Assembly (NCBI GenBank): GCA_033557685.1
Contig: JAWQRN010000393.1
Span: 1 to 30,250, forward strand
Length of the DNA stretch: 30,250 bases
Origin: Sperchopsis tessellata
Taxonomy: Eukaryota > Arthropoda > Insecta > Coleoptera > Hydrophilidae
Direction: 5' to 3'
A model generated the notes under the pieces. It saw nothing but the letters and a program-made list of their open reading frames with translations, was not told the DNA's origin and made no database searches. The position numbers and the translations under genes are program-made. Positions 20,701 through 30,250 of this stretch are shown here, in pieces (within the stretch, counting starts at the first letter, position 1; each line of letters starts with the position of its first letter).

Positions 20701-20879
20701 AGTAGTCAAGTACCTATATCCATATAAAAATGTTTCATGAAGATAGCATGTAGATAATTATCAAAAAGTACATATTGGTTACTGTTCTTCTGCGGTAAAC
20801 ACCTTATTCAACGACATAAAATGCTTCTTGGCAGTCAGTTTAATCCAAATGAAATGACCTAATGATTACTTATATTATA
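17707..20879. other. AT-rich intergenic region between SURF1 and pins
   Basis: SURF1 and pins are convergent and their tails face each other across this stretch. I see no coding sequence, RNA gene or named repeat. Short open frames (such as 17812-18045) have no recognisable motifs. Part of the right end is probably pins 3' UTR. Confidence 0.5.
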
Positions 20880-20964
20880 TTATTTCTTCTTTTTCCCACT
20901 GGGATTACTATTAAAGTTGTTGTTCAATGGAAGTGAAGAATGTGGAATGCTACCATTGGCAATT
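20880..20964 (-). CDS. pins: Probable last coding exon of pins
   Basis: On the minus strand a good acceptor (TTTTAATTTTAG) precedes an exon that reads Ile-Ala-Asn-Gly, SIPHSSLPLNNNFNSNPSG and Lys-Lys-Lys-Lys, then TAA at 20882-20880. Its first base completes an Arg codon if joined to the pins exon ending at 22660 (CACCG|GTAGAC). In that case the in-frame TAG at 22658 is intronic. Vertebrate LGN also ends with a short polar tail containing SGKK after its last GoLoco motif, which fits. The donor GTAGAC is only fair, so the shorter protein that stops at 22656 remains possible. Confidence 0.55.
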
Positions 20965-21122
20965 CTAAAATTAAAATAATATTTTAGTTCATATAACATA
21001 CTTCAAGCGGAAAGGGTTATTGTCACCATATTGCATGAAAAAATATTTGCGCTATATCGGAATATATTACTGTTTTATGCATCAAGACATATTTAAAAAG
21101 TAACCTTTATTTAGGTGTACTA

Positions 21123-22372
21123 TTAGGGGGACCAGAAAGTAAGGTCGTTTCTGAGCATCTCAATATTTGTATATCATTTAGCAGCTCATTGTGTACTTCA
21201 AAGCTGTGCCAAAGACATTTTAAGGTTAAAGTAAATAATTAAATCTTAAATATTGTTGTTGCAATTTTGGGTGAAATGGCCAGCCAAATACCAGAAGAGG
21301 TACACTGTATGCTTTTTGAGTGTCACGAGGGTAGTAACGCGACAGGTGCTACCAAAAACATTTGCGTTGTTTATCCAAGTGCATTAGACTTTCGTAAATG
21401 CTAAAGGTGGTTTTTTAAGTTCATAACCGTTAATTTTGATCTTTCCGACTCATATTGATCAGAAAGACCAACAACTTTAGACAATGACCTGTTAAGGGCG
21501 GAAGTGGAAACAATTCCGTGTCAGATAATCGAGGAACTGTCAAACACTATTAACCAACCTTGGTCGACCATCCAAGAACATTTGCAGCAGATTGGTAAAG
21601 TATGCAGAGAAGGTGTTTGGGTCCCGCATAATCTGTCCGAAGAAAACAAAGCTAAGCGATCCACCACATGCAACTTATTGCTTCAACGGCACAATACAGA
21701 AGCGTCTTTTGATCGCTTGATCACTGGAGATGAAAAATGGATCCCCTATGATAATACATAACGCAAAAGACAGTGGCTCTCTCCGATTTAATCACCACGA
21801 AGTACTGCTAAGCCAGGTTTACATCCCGAAAAGGCACTTTTGTGTGTTTGGTGAAGTATTCACGGAATCAATCATTTTGAAGTGCTGAAACCTGGACAAA
21901 CTGAATGCAGACCTTTACTGTGAACAATTGGATCGAGTAAATCAATCTTTAATTGAAAAGTGTCCAGTGATTGTCAACAGAAAAGGCGTTTTTCTGCAAC
22001 ACGATAATGCAAGACCACACTGTGTAAGACGAACCCTGGAAATAATTAATGAATTGGGGTGGAAGGTACTGCCTCACCCACCATACTCGCTCAACATTGC
22101 ACCATCGAATTTCCATTTATTCCGATCGCTACAACTCTTTCTATGTGACAAAAAATTTGAAAATATGGATGATATCCAAAATGCCATCTCCAGATATTTT
22201 GCTCAAAAACCAATTGACTTTTATCGATCCAGCATTGAAATTTTGCACACTAGATGGCAAAAGGTTGTTGATAACGAGGGTGATTACATGATTGGTTCAA
22301 AATAAAAAAAAGTTAAAAATTTATTTGTTTGAATTTAATGTAAAAAAAAAACATTACTTCCGGTCCCCCCAA
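21123..22372 (+). mobile_element. mariner copy 2 (1250 bp, inactive)
   Basis: The ends are TTAGGGGGACCAGAAAGTAA and the inverse of TTGGGGGGACCGGAAGTAA, with TA duplications at 21121-21122 and 22373-22374. It belongs to the same family as the copy at 9539-10773 and keeps the region deleted there (HPEK after AKPGL). It lies in the proposed last intron of pins, oriented opposite to that gene. Confidence 0.93.
21276..22305 (+). pseudogene. Broken mariner transposase (copy 2)
   Basis: The ATG is at 21276 and the stop at 22303. Two long frames survive. 21504-21761 carries the second helix-turn-helix (TINQPWSTIQEHLQQIGK), WVPHNLSEENKAKR and the first catalytic Asp in TGDEKW. 21928-22305 carries the second Asp in HDNARPH and PPYSLNIAPSNFHLF. 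The third residue of the D,D34D triad, 35 positions after the second Asp, is Asn here. A stop within the N-terminal FRKC-WFFKF region, another after YDNT and small indels inactivate it. Copy 1 keeps the third Asp codon (SDF), so the two copies died by different changes. Confidence 0.9.
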
Positions 22373-22659
22373 TATATAAGTGGAAACTTACTTAAATACA
22401 CCAGATATAAACAAAAATGTTGAACTAAAGAAATAATTTTTAACAAGGTGTGTTCAATTTATGGTGATCTCACTTCAAAATGTTGGCAACGCTGAAAAGC
22501 ACCCCCCATATTCCATTCTACAACTAGCTTTCAATTGTGTTGCTAGTTTTGTTTTTGTATGTTAAATTTGTAAATAATAGTTTCAACACAGTTAAATAAC
22601 TCTTATCCAAGTGCATTAATGAATAATGAAGATGTATAATATTAAAAAAAAATGTCTAC

Positions 22660-22948
22660 CGGTGTTCAGTTCGTGGAACTGCAGCTCTCTGGTCCTCCAT
22701 TCTTCCAGATTGGAATCTCATTATTAACGAAAAGAAGTCTTCATCGGGAACAGTTGCTCCACTTTTTGGAGTATTATTTTGTGGTGGTGGTGGATCTGAC
22801 TCAGCATCTACTACAGGTGCGGGTAAAGGTGAACGTTGATCTTCTAACCTAGAACTTTGACATCTTACAAGTTGATCTAAAAAGTGATCATCAGGTACGC
22901 TATTCCGAGCAGTTTCTGTTATCCTCTGTAATGAATTTGATTGTAAAC
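22660..22948 (-). CDS. pins: pins exon with GoLoco motifs 3 and 4
   Basis: After a TATTTTAG acceptor the exon begins in phase 1 and joins exactly with the donor at 27564 (G + GT = Gly). It encodes GLQSNSLQRITETARN, then GoLoco 3 (DDHFLDQLVRCQSSRLEDQR) and GoLoco 4 (EDFFSLIMRFQSGRMEDQR), separated by a Pro-rich spacer. Each ends in the D/E-Q-R triad whose arginine reaches into the nucleotide pocket of G-alpha-i/o. Pins (LGN/GPSM2) binds GDP-loaded G-alpha through these motifs at the cell cortex, and Mud/NuMA and Inscuteable through its N-terminal TPRs, to orient the spindle. The exon ends either at CACCG|GTAGAC or at the TAG at 22658-22656. Confidence 0.9.
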
Positions 22949-23929
22949 CTAAAATAAAAATATGCCATTATTAATATAAAGAAAAAAAAATTTCAAACAT
23001 TCATATCCAAAAAAGCTTCTAATTTGAGACTGTGGTATGAGTTAAGAGAAGCATGCGATTGGGTGGATCTTAATGAGGTCTGATATGAAATACACTGAGA
23101 TCAGTGAAAATTACATTTTTTTAACATTTCATGTATAAATAAATTGTTTGCAATTTCAGTAATATTGAATATTTTACACAGGTACAAAAGTAAATGTACA
23201 AATTCTGAAGCTTGACATGTTTTTTATTTTATTTATTAATATAGATGAAGAGCTTTAGAGTGAAAGTGTATTCAAAGTTAATCACAGTAATTTAATAAAC
23301 GGTTTCAGTAATAATCTTCAATTTTTAACACATGAGAATTTTTGCTATGTTTGAAACTATAATTAGTTTTTATAAATATCTATATTAAGGAATTAAAAAA
23401 AAAATTAAAAATGGATTATTAAAATTAACCATTTAAAATTGCCCTTTTATTTATAAGATGACAACAAATTTTTTTTGTGAGTTTTCTTGAGAATGGCTTC
23501 TTCTATAAATTGTAATTTTCCAAGATGTCATTTCAAGTGCATGAGGATCAGTATTTACCTTTTGAAAAAGTTAAGAAATTATTTTTAATAATCATAAAAA
23601 TAAAGTTTATATTAAGAAGATAAATTTTATACCTTTTCATAATACTATAAAGAATACTGTACCAATGAATTATGTTACAATTATGTAAAAATCCTTTATA
23701 ATTTTAATTATGTTTGTGGTCCGTGGGATCTAGACAGGAAGTGGCTCCTAGTAAGCTCCTTAAACAAGGGCGGATCTCTTGGTTCGGGCTCGACGCAGCC
23801 GGAAGATTGCTTCTTAATTACACCACATTTCACACGATGCCATCAGTGGGGTCTCTCCCAGCCTAGCGACATGGTCCCTCTCTCTGCTAGTGATCAAACT
23901 CGATGCAACAATAAGAGCGCAAAAAGAGG

Positions 23930-24918
23930 ACGACCGAGTACCAACAAGAGGAATTTGAAGAATAAAAATGCTACGAGATTGGAAAATAGGTGCACATTTG
24001 CAAAAATTGTCTAGTGAGAATCGAGCCATCTGGAAATGCCAAAAAAAAATCATGTACAGGGAAACGCCGATGTTCTGTGAAAAACACCATACATCTTGGA
24101 GTGTAAACATTGCCAGCGCTTTGAACAAAGATCAGAGATACTGATAGTCTCTTGCACAACAGTCAAGGTCGAAGAATGGATGGAGGAAATAAAAAGAGCA
24201 CAAGAAGAAAATCAAGACCTATCAATTCTGAACTGGTAGCGAAGGCAACGACCACCATGGAAAGAAGTAACCAACCAGAGCCAAAACGTGAAAACGTTCT
24301 GGGTGCAGTGGAATTCACTCCATTCTATTCAGAGAAGAAACTTTAAATTAGCATTATTCCAGGAGACCTGCAGCTACTTGGGATAAGGTAGAAGCCTTTA
24401 CCCTCTCAGTCTGATGAAATGGTGAAGCTAATGAATCGACCATGGGCAGATACCTATCCACAGTTGTTTCTGGATATCAAAGAGATTGGGACTTGTATAT
24501 CTATCTATTTCTGATGACCAATCGCTCAGCCATTAATGAAATGACTCATCGAGATAAACAGAAAGCAGATGATAATTATGTCAACACCCTAAGAAGGAAA
24601 ATGGATGGCATTCACAATCTTGTCCGAAACAACATCTAGTTTGCAGGTGATAGAATGAAGGAGAGATATGAGAACAGCCCTTTGAGTTCTCGATGTTTCC
24701 ACGAAGGATTTCGTGTAGCGGATATAAGCATTTGGCTTGATGACGACAGGGAAGTTCTACGACGAAAGTATACAACAGTGCTAACAGATATAAACCACTA
24801 TAATTACTGTAATCTATTGGTGCGATAAATGCTTTAATTTATTATTGTGTGATAGTAAACCACTCACTTAAAATTTATATACACTAAAATTGTTATTTGT
24901 AAACAGTAAAAACATAAC
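23930..24918 (+). mobile_element. Internally deleted gypsy copy 2
   Basis: It has the same family and orientation as the copy at 10985-15228. 23940-24085 aligns with the gag zinc-knuckle region around 12600-12735 (shared CAGGGAAAC). Sequence then jumps directly to the post-RNase H linker (GGAGTGTAAACATTGCCAGCG, matching 14733 onward), so protease, RT and RNase H are missing. From about 24442 an integrase C-terminal part reads VVSGYQRDWDLYIYLFLMTNRSA. It ends in LTR sequence (24785 to about 24914, CAGTAAAAACA). No 5' LTR was found. Confidence 0.75.
24442..24785 (+). pseudogene. gypsy integrase C-terminal remnant
   Basis: The frame at 24442-24639 matches the end of the integrase core in Ty3/gypsy elements: Ser-x-x-Gln-x-Asp-Trp-Asp, then I-Y-L-F-L..NRSAINEMTH, then a NYVNTLRRKMDGIHNLVR helix. 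A stop follows, and the next segment MKERYENSPLSSRCFHEGF with a VADISIWL-like part continues the post-core domain. In copy 1 this region is absent because that copy ends near 15228, so the two copies complement each other. The core with its catalytic D,D,E is not present here. Confidence 0.7.
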
Positions 24919-26095
24919 ACTGTATAGTTTAATTTGCTATATCAAAAGCAATTGGCAAGTCAGAAAAAACAACTTCTTATTGTCAAATGCTTTTACAATC
25001 CTCACAAGAACCTGTTTAACAGCTGTTATGGTAAACTTCTTCATGTAACCTTGTTGATTCACTGTAGTAATTGATTGTCTTGTTATAAAATCCATTAGCC
25101 TGTCCTAAATTAAGGCTTCAAGCTTTGAAAAATTAGGTAAAATACGGATTGGTCTACAATTTTTTCCTACAACTGTGATACCCTTTTTATGCACAGGTGT
25201 ATTATGTGCCCTTTATAACTGCTCAGGAAACACATCGCACCAACACACTTGTAAAACATGTATCAAAGAAGAGTGATTAACCTCTTTTAGCATTGGAATT
25301 TATAAGTCACAGATGTTCCTGGTGATGATATTCTTTGTGATTTTATTACCTTTTAAAGTTCGAGTTCCTTTGTATTGGACATGTATAGAGAATCAAAAAC
25401 ACTATGCGGCAATATATCAGGATTATCTAGAGATGTGGTTGTTGCAGAAGATTCAATATTACCAAAATATGTACAGAGTAATTTTCTTATCTGACTAGTT
25501 TGAAGACTCCATCTCCTGAAACTGAAGAGCTAATGATGAAACACGAAAAAGTTATCAATACAAGATTGGCTTCATGAACTCCATCTAGACGGTTCTGCAA
25601 ATGTATAGTGGCGACCAAACTGATGCACTATATTAAGTAAATCATGTATCAAAACTGTTTACTTAAGAATATTTTGATTTCTCTCTAGCTATTCAGTTAA
25701 TCTTTCACCTTGGGGTGATCTGTATATGGCAATTATTAATGTATGTACATCAGGAAGCTGTACGACATATATTTTAAAATGTAATTCCGTACTATCACTA
25801 TTAAATATTAATCATATTGAATTTAGATGAACCTTCGTCAACACAAGTATCTTCTATATATATATGTACACTTTTACAGATAGATGCAGCAAGTTTATAG
25901 TTTGGTATATGTACAGCTTCCACAGTATCATTTGACAGCTAATGCTCCGTGACACATATTATATCAACATTCTCACTAAATAGTATTTGGTGAAATTGGA
26001 AAATCTTATTCCATATGTATTGATATTTAGGTCCGCTATAGACAAGGCACCGGGCACTGTATTGTAAGATATACTTTCTTTGTATGGTTGCGGAA
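24919..26095 (-). mobile_element. Jockey-like LINE fragment (endonuclease to RT motif A)
   Basis: Reading leftward from 26095, broken frames give endonuclease signatures ENVDIICVTEH (about 25990), VHTLIIAIYRSPQGE (about 25750) and QSCIDNFFV (about 25570). RT signatures follow: VFPEQL, PVHKKG, NCRPIRILPNFSK (about 25140-25180), NQQGYMKKFT (about 25060) and VFSDLPIAFDIAN (about 24930-24970), which is RT motif A (DLSKAFD). The rest of the RT is missing, because the fragment runs straight into the 3' LTR end of gypsy copy 2. Stops and frameshifts are frequent. Non-LTR elements of this clade are common in insects. Confidence 0.75.
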
Positions 26096-26202
26096 TAAAA
26101 AACAATCCAAAATTACTCCTTTTGGCCATACTTATGGCGTATTTATCGTGTTCAACTGTTTGAAAGATATAGAAACTTTGAAAGGCGAGTATTCTGTTTG
26201 GA

Positions 26203-26385
26203 TTGCACTTCTTACACCCTCAAAATTCCTCCTTGTTGTGTCCGTATGAAAACTATAGACATGAAGGAGAGCTTGCTTTACAACACCCATCAGCATTGGG
26301 TCCTGTAAGTGCTAACTTTAGTAAAGGTAAAGTTTCAAGTGTAGAGACCAAACATACTATAGCTACACGTTTAAAGGAGCATTAA
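26203..26385 (+). CDS. Unidentified open frame, possibly the relic of a gene or repeat
   Basis: Sixty codons, with a coding-like stretch YRHEGELALQHPSALGPV and KVSSVETKHTIATRLKEH. After the TAA the same frame continues STPLWHIIQIDLIRARFPLG and then NISLTVNNHGSDF before a TAG near 26490, suggesting a longer protein with one stop. An AATAAA follows at about 26515. I do not recognise it. It lies inside a pins intron on the opposite strand, next to a LINE fragment, so a nested gene, a pseudogene and a repeat are all possible. Confidence 0.3.
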   Translation: MHFLHPQNSSLLCPYENYRHEGELALQHPSALGPVSANFSKGKVSSVETKHTIATRLKEH

Positions 26386-27563
26386 CGCAGTACTCCTTTG
26401 TGGCACATCATTCAAATCGATCTTATCAGAGCAAGGTTTCCACTTGGAAACATATCTCTTACAGTTAATAACCATGGAAGTGATTTTTAGTTTATTTTTT
26501 AAAATGTTTATTTAAAATAAAATGATAAAATTTTATACAAGTTTTACGTAGCCGCTAAATTGAAAGTTGAAGTAGGAGATATCATTATCTATCTGGCACA
26601 TGGTTTAGTACTTCGTATATCAAGTTGTATCTATTGAACACTAATAGCAGAATCCACTGTGAACTTGCATCCTGCACTTTTGGAATCAGAGTAGAGAGCA
26701 TTCCACTCCCCCTTTATTTATCTTGTATTCTGCAGTACGCAGCTTGAGAGAGGTTATTGTGTACTATCAACAAAGTAATAATAATAGATGCAACTCTGTT
26801 GATATACATAGTATTTTCTTTATATGTAGGGACGAACATAGATTATTTGTAGGAAAAATAAAAAAGAGACCCTCAGTTTTACCATGTAATGGTTGATAAA
26901 TTGGTCAGATTTATATCCAATTCATATTACCAGAAATAGTAAAAGAGAATTTAAAAATAGAATTACTTTGTAAAGAACTATTTAAATAGAGTAGAAGCGA
27001 TAAATAAACTATATAATTGTATTTATGTTTTAATTTAATTTTTTGCAACACTACATTAACAACCCTAATTTAAAATATGTACAGAAAAAATCATACTTGT
27101 ATAAAATTTAATTATTTTATTTCAAATATAAATTTAAAAATCTCTGAATTTTATTATCATTAATAAATACAATTTTATAACTAAAACATGATGAACATCA
27201 TTTGTAGGTATGTACCTACATATTTATTTATTTGAAACAAAAATATCACAGAATTTATAATATAATCTATGTAATTTTTTCGCTCTCTACTGTTGCCGAA
27301 TAAGCTTAGTGACCTTGGTGCAAGTCTTAGAAGCACTACATAACGATATATTTATTTCATAGAATTCTAAAATATGACACTTGGAATTCGATCTCAGCAA
27401 TGCAGTTATGTACTACGAAATTCACTAAAAAACAACGAATGTCCATGATACCCAAATACTACACTATAACACTCATTAAAAAGTTATAATACCATCAAGA
27501 GTTAATAAAAATATGTAATTATCGTTTCATAAAAATGTTAATAAAAATATAAATATCCAATAC

Positions 27564-27858
27564 CTGGTAAATGTGGTAAAGCCACTCTTTGTTCGTCCAT
27601 TCTTTTACTCTGCATACCAGCTATCATATCCATTAGATCATCTGGACCTTCATTTCTTGGAAGATTCACAACATTAGTATTTTCTTTATTATCTACACTA
27701 AGTGAGCAACGTTGGTCATCCATACGTTTTGATTGGAAACGAGAGAGTAGATCAAAGAATGAATCTTCATCCTCGTTTTTGCTAGGAGATGGTGCTGTTG
27801 CAATGGGTGGCTGGGGCAAGACAGTGAGGCCACCACGTTGCTTACCATCAGGGGTTAA
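27564..27858 (-). CDS. pins: pins exon with GoLoco motifs 1 and 2
   Basis: The exon follows CTGTAAAG (27859) and encodes 98 codons plus one base, ending at CCAG|GTATTG (27563). It reads LTPDGKQRGGLTVLPQPPIA, then GoLoco 1 (DSFFDLLSRFQSKRMDDQR) and, after an Asn/Glu-rich spacer, GoLoco 2 (DDLMDMIAGMQSKRMDEQR). Both match the family pattern [DE]-x-F/L-[FM]-[DS]-[LM]-[LI]...Q-S-x-R-[ML]-[DE]-[DE]-Q-R closely. Together with the exon at 22660-22948 this gives four GoLoco motifs, as in vertebrate LGN, whereas Drosophila Pins has three. The TPR-coding exons are not found up to 30250 and should lie further right. Confidence 0.92.
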
Positions 27859-28649
27859 CTTTACAGAAAATAATGAAATATAAGTAAAATATTATAAAGG
27901 TAACAAAGCATGGTGTACTGTGCATATTTACAAATGTGCGATTTAGCTAAAAACCAGCCAGTTCCGACTAACATAACCCACAACACAATTTTAAGCTAAA
28001 GCATTATACAAGTAACATATAAAAATGACCTACTAATTGAATGCTCAGATATGTAGAACTTGACTTACCGTTTCATGTTATCACATTTGCGAGTACGAAA
28101 TATATATTTTTCTTATGATTTAACTTTATAAACAAATTAAACTTTATAATAATTTTTAGAAGTATTTACATTTGCATTAGATAATTAATACATTTTATTG
28201 CAATTAAAATCATAATTTGAGACAATTTTTTGTACCTATGCCATTCATATAATGGCATTTATTACAGTTTACATTTTCAAATGTGAATAATGTGATTCTT
28301 TAGTAAAGTTTATACTGCAGTTACCGCAACGTAAAATTTGTTGCCTATATAAATGTGACCTCTAAATTTTGACCCTTTATCTAACGCATCATTGACGTAC
28401 GTAAAATTATTATCCAATAAAGGGAGCTAAAAAATTAAAACAAACAAATAAGACAAATTTGATTTAACGTACAAGATATTTTTTGTAATTGTTTTTTAAC
28501 CGATTATTACAAAACTGGGTAAATATATAAAATGTATCGCGAAGTGTTCTAGGGACTGATACCATATATTTCTAGACCTATTTATAGTTACGCCTATGCT
28601 GTGTAGAAACATTGCGTCATTACGCCCAATGATCACTCGTTCCATTAGA
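27859..28649. other. pins: pins intron sequence, nothing recognised
   Basis: AT-rich, between the GoLoco 1-2 exon and the terminal repeat of the hAT remnant. No open frame with recognisable content on either strand. Confidence 0.5.
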
Positions 28650-30250
28650 CAAGCGGTTCCCAATCTTTTTTGCTTGCGTATACCTTGAGAACCCATTTTG
28701 TTAAATTACACCCTTCATATTACAAAAATAGTTGTATTCTAAGTAGTAGCTGTTATTTCAATTGTTGTAACTGTGAAAACATAACATAGGCGTGAGAACG
28801 AGCAGGGCAGGCGCAATAGGTTCTGCTTGGTGAAGATTTGTGAAAAAAAAGTTATTTGTGGTGGCACAATTATGATGTGCTCGGTATTTTTATTCTACTT
28901 TCCACTATGTTGCCACGCTACTGCTCTTATAAATGGTTTATTTAAAGTAATTATAAAATGTGAATAGTGTATGTTATAATCAAATTCAAAAAATAATTAC
29001 AATGAAATTGTATTAGGTATCACAAACATAAAATAACAATTACAAACTGTAACAAATATTTAGTAAGATCCTTGTGCTTGTCTTGAGGCACACAGGTTTT
29101 GAAATCAGGCTCAAATTATGCAAGGTATAACCTTAAATCTGGAGTTGCATTCAGCTTATTTTGGTATTTGTTTTTAATAAAGATATATGAAGAGAAAGCT
29201 CTCTCAATCAGCTCCGTACTTAAACACGGCAAGAGAAACTTAAGCGCCTTGTAGGAAGAAAGCTTCTCATATTTTATCGTGACATCTAACCAAAAATTAA
29301 TAAGTAATTTTCTTTTAATTCGGCCCCCAAAATTGTATCTTTTGAAAGTTCAATCAAGTTCCCTATTTGCTTGATTGATAATTATGTAGCTGTCCGACAG
29401 TATTCTTTATCAAAAAGATTTGAAATCCAATTGTTTTCTTCTTCAGGTTTGGAAAAGTACTGCTCGAAAGCTAATTTCTACCCCTTTTAAGTGTTCAATT
29501 ATTTTGTCTCTTATTTCCTAGGACAGAGAAGTTTGTTCTCAGACAAGAATTGTGTAAAATTTCAAATACATCTGGTTGGTCATTTTCGATACATGACCTC
29601 AAAAAATCTATTTTTTTAATCGTTTTGTCTAAAACATTGAAGATCATTATAGAGTTATTCTGAAGTGCCAAATTTAGATTGTTTATTTGTAAGAAAATAT
29701 CTGATAAATAGGCAAGCGCCTGAAGCCAAATTCGGTCGTGTAACTTGAAAGCAAGTTGGAAAGGATGGTCTTAAAAAAAAACTTGCACCTCATGTCTAAG
29801 TTCGAACAGCCGAGTAAAAACCTTGTCACTAAATAACCATCTCACTTTTGTATGAAAGTGTAGAGGAAAATGAAGACTTATCATCTCTCATCAGAGCTTT
29901 GAAAAATTTAGAGCTTGTGGTCCATGACTTTATAAAATTTACCACCTTCACAGTTTCATCAAGAAGGAGTTTTAATTCCCCAGGAAGGTGCTTGGATGCT
30001 AGACTTTGTCTGTGGATGCAGTAGTGGCTCAATTCATGACGATACCACGAAGACCGGAGAATACACCTGACAGACTTGCCACCATCAGTACATATTCCAC
30101 AATAATTTGACCAATTACTGCCGTTTTCTTTGAAATAACAATCAATATGAGTAGATGCATCTCCACATGTTGTACATTCTGACAGAACATGGCAAATTAA
30201 AAGGTTTTTTAACTTCATTGTTTTTCTAATAGGTATATGTATATATATAT
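28650..30250 (-). mobile_element. hAT transposon remnant (ZBED/Buster-like), cut by the window edge
   Basis: The downstream end carries a hAT-type terminal repeat, CAAGCGGTTCCCAATCTTTT (28650-28669). The adjacent CCATTAGA (28642-28649) would be one copy of an 8-bp target duplication. Transposase sequence fills about 29050-30218 on the minus strand. The other terminus and the N-terminal BED finger lie beyond the window, so the duplication cannot be confirmed. The element seems to sit in, or just upstream of, a pins intron. Confidence 0.7.
29050..30218 (-). pseudogene. Broken hAT transposase, C-terminal two-thirds
   Basis: The frame at 30218-29829 reads NGSNWSNYCGICTDGGKSV, which contains the hAT C-T-D-G catalytic block, then YCIHRQSLASKHLPGELKLL and DETVKVVNFIKS, all characteristic of the ZBED5/FAM200-type hAT group. 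A frameshift near 29850 moves the reading to KVRWLFSDKVFTRLFELRHE. Further left come LAYLSDIFLQINNLNLALQ and the C-terminal dimerisation region CLSTELIERAFSSYIFIKNK, followed by YQNKLN. Several stops intervene. Such transposases also gave rise to host genes, but the breaks here point to a dead copy. Confidence 0.8.

Larger units (their letters stand above)
22949..27563 (-). other. pins: pins intron carrying gypsy and LINE remnants
   Basis: This 4615-nt intron (GTATTG to TTTTAG on the minus strand) contains a deleted gypsy copy (about 23930-24918), a Jockey-like LINE fragment (about 24919-26095) and an unidentified plus-strand frame at 26203-26385. 22950-23700 and 26480-27560 are AT-rich with nothing recognised. 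23705-23930 is GC-richer and unassigned. Confidence 0.8.

Noticed and set aside
1..30250. A bacterial-style operon or defence system
   Set aside because: Introns, spliced SURF1 and pins, Pol III SINE boxes and insect-type transposons all point to an animal nuclear genome.

Overview
The window looks like AT-rich nuclear DNA of an insect. It holds intron-split genes with GT..AG junctions, a SURF1 orthologue, the C-terminal GoLoco exons of a Pins/LGN orthologue, two mariner copies, insect-type Ty3/gypsy, Penelope-like and Jockey-type fragments, a hAT remnant and a tRNA-headed SINE. I cannot tell the order. No bacterial or organellar genes were seen, and all calls come from reading the sequence without searches.

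Layout. 1-1875 is AT-rich non-coding DNA. 1876-2530 (-) is the first coding exon of a proline-rich, probably signalling protein, perhaps ARAP/RhoGAP-like. 3972-4209 (+) is a first-exon-like piece of an invertebrate SWIM/THAP-associated family, and 4503-4700 (-) is a degraded THAP-domain exon. 5388-17153 (+) is a complete five-exon SURF1 gene of 284 codons. Its intron 1 carries a retroelement zinc-knuckle remnant and a SINE. Intron 3 carries a promoter-like TATA block. Its 7.8 kb intron 4 carries a dead mariner, a degraded gypsy element and a cluster of Penelope-like pieces. A small Penelope terminal repeat with a 15-bp target duplication lies just downstream of SURF1.

On the minus strand, 27858-27564, 22948-22660 and 20964-20880 are the last three coding exons of pins (GPSM2/LGN), with four GoLoco motifs. 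A second mariner sits in its last intron. The next intron upstream holds an internally deleted gypsy copy that abuts a Jockey-like LINE. A ZBED/Buster-type hAT remnant fills the right edge, and the TPR half of pins should lie beyond it.

The host genes serve unrelated processes: SURF1 in cytochrome c oxidase assembly, Pins in spindle orientation and cell polarity. The rest of the window is mostly a record of transposon insertion, nesting and decay. The most unusual structure is the Penelope cluster at 15.25-17.71 kb: inverted terminal repeats with tandem subrepeats and a degenerate hammerhead-like core, flanking a piece of the Penelope N-terminal ORF.
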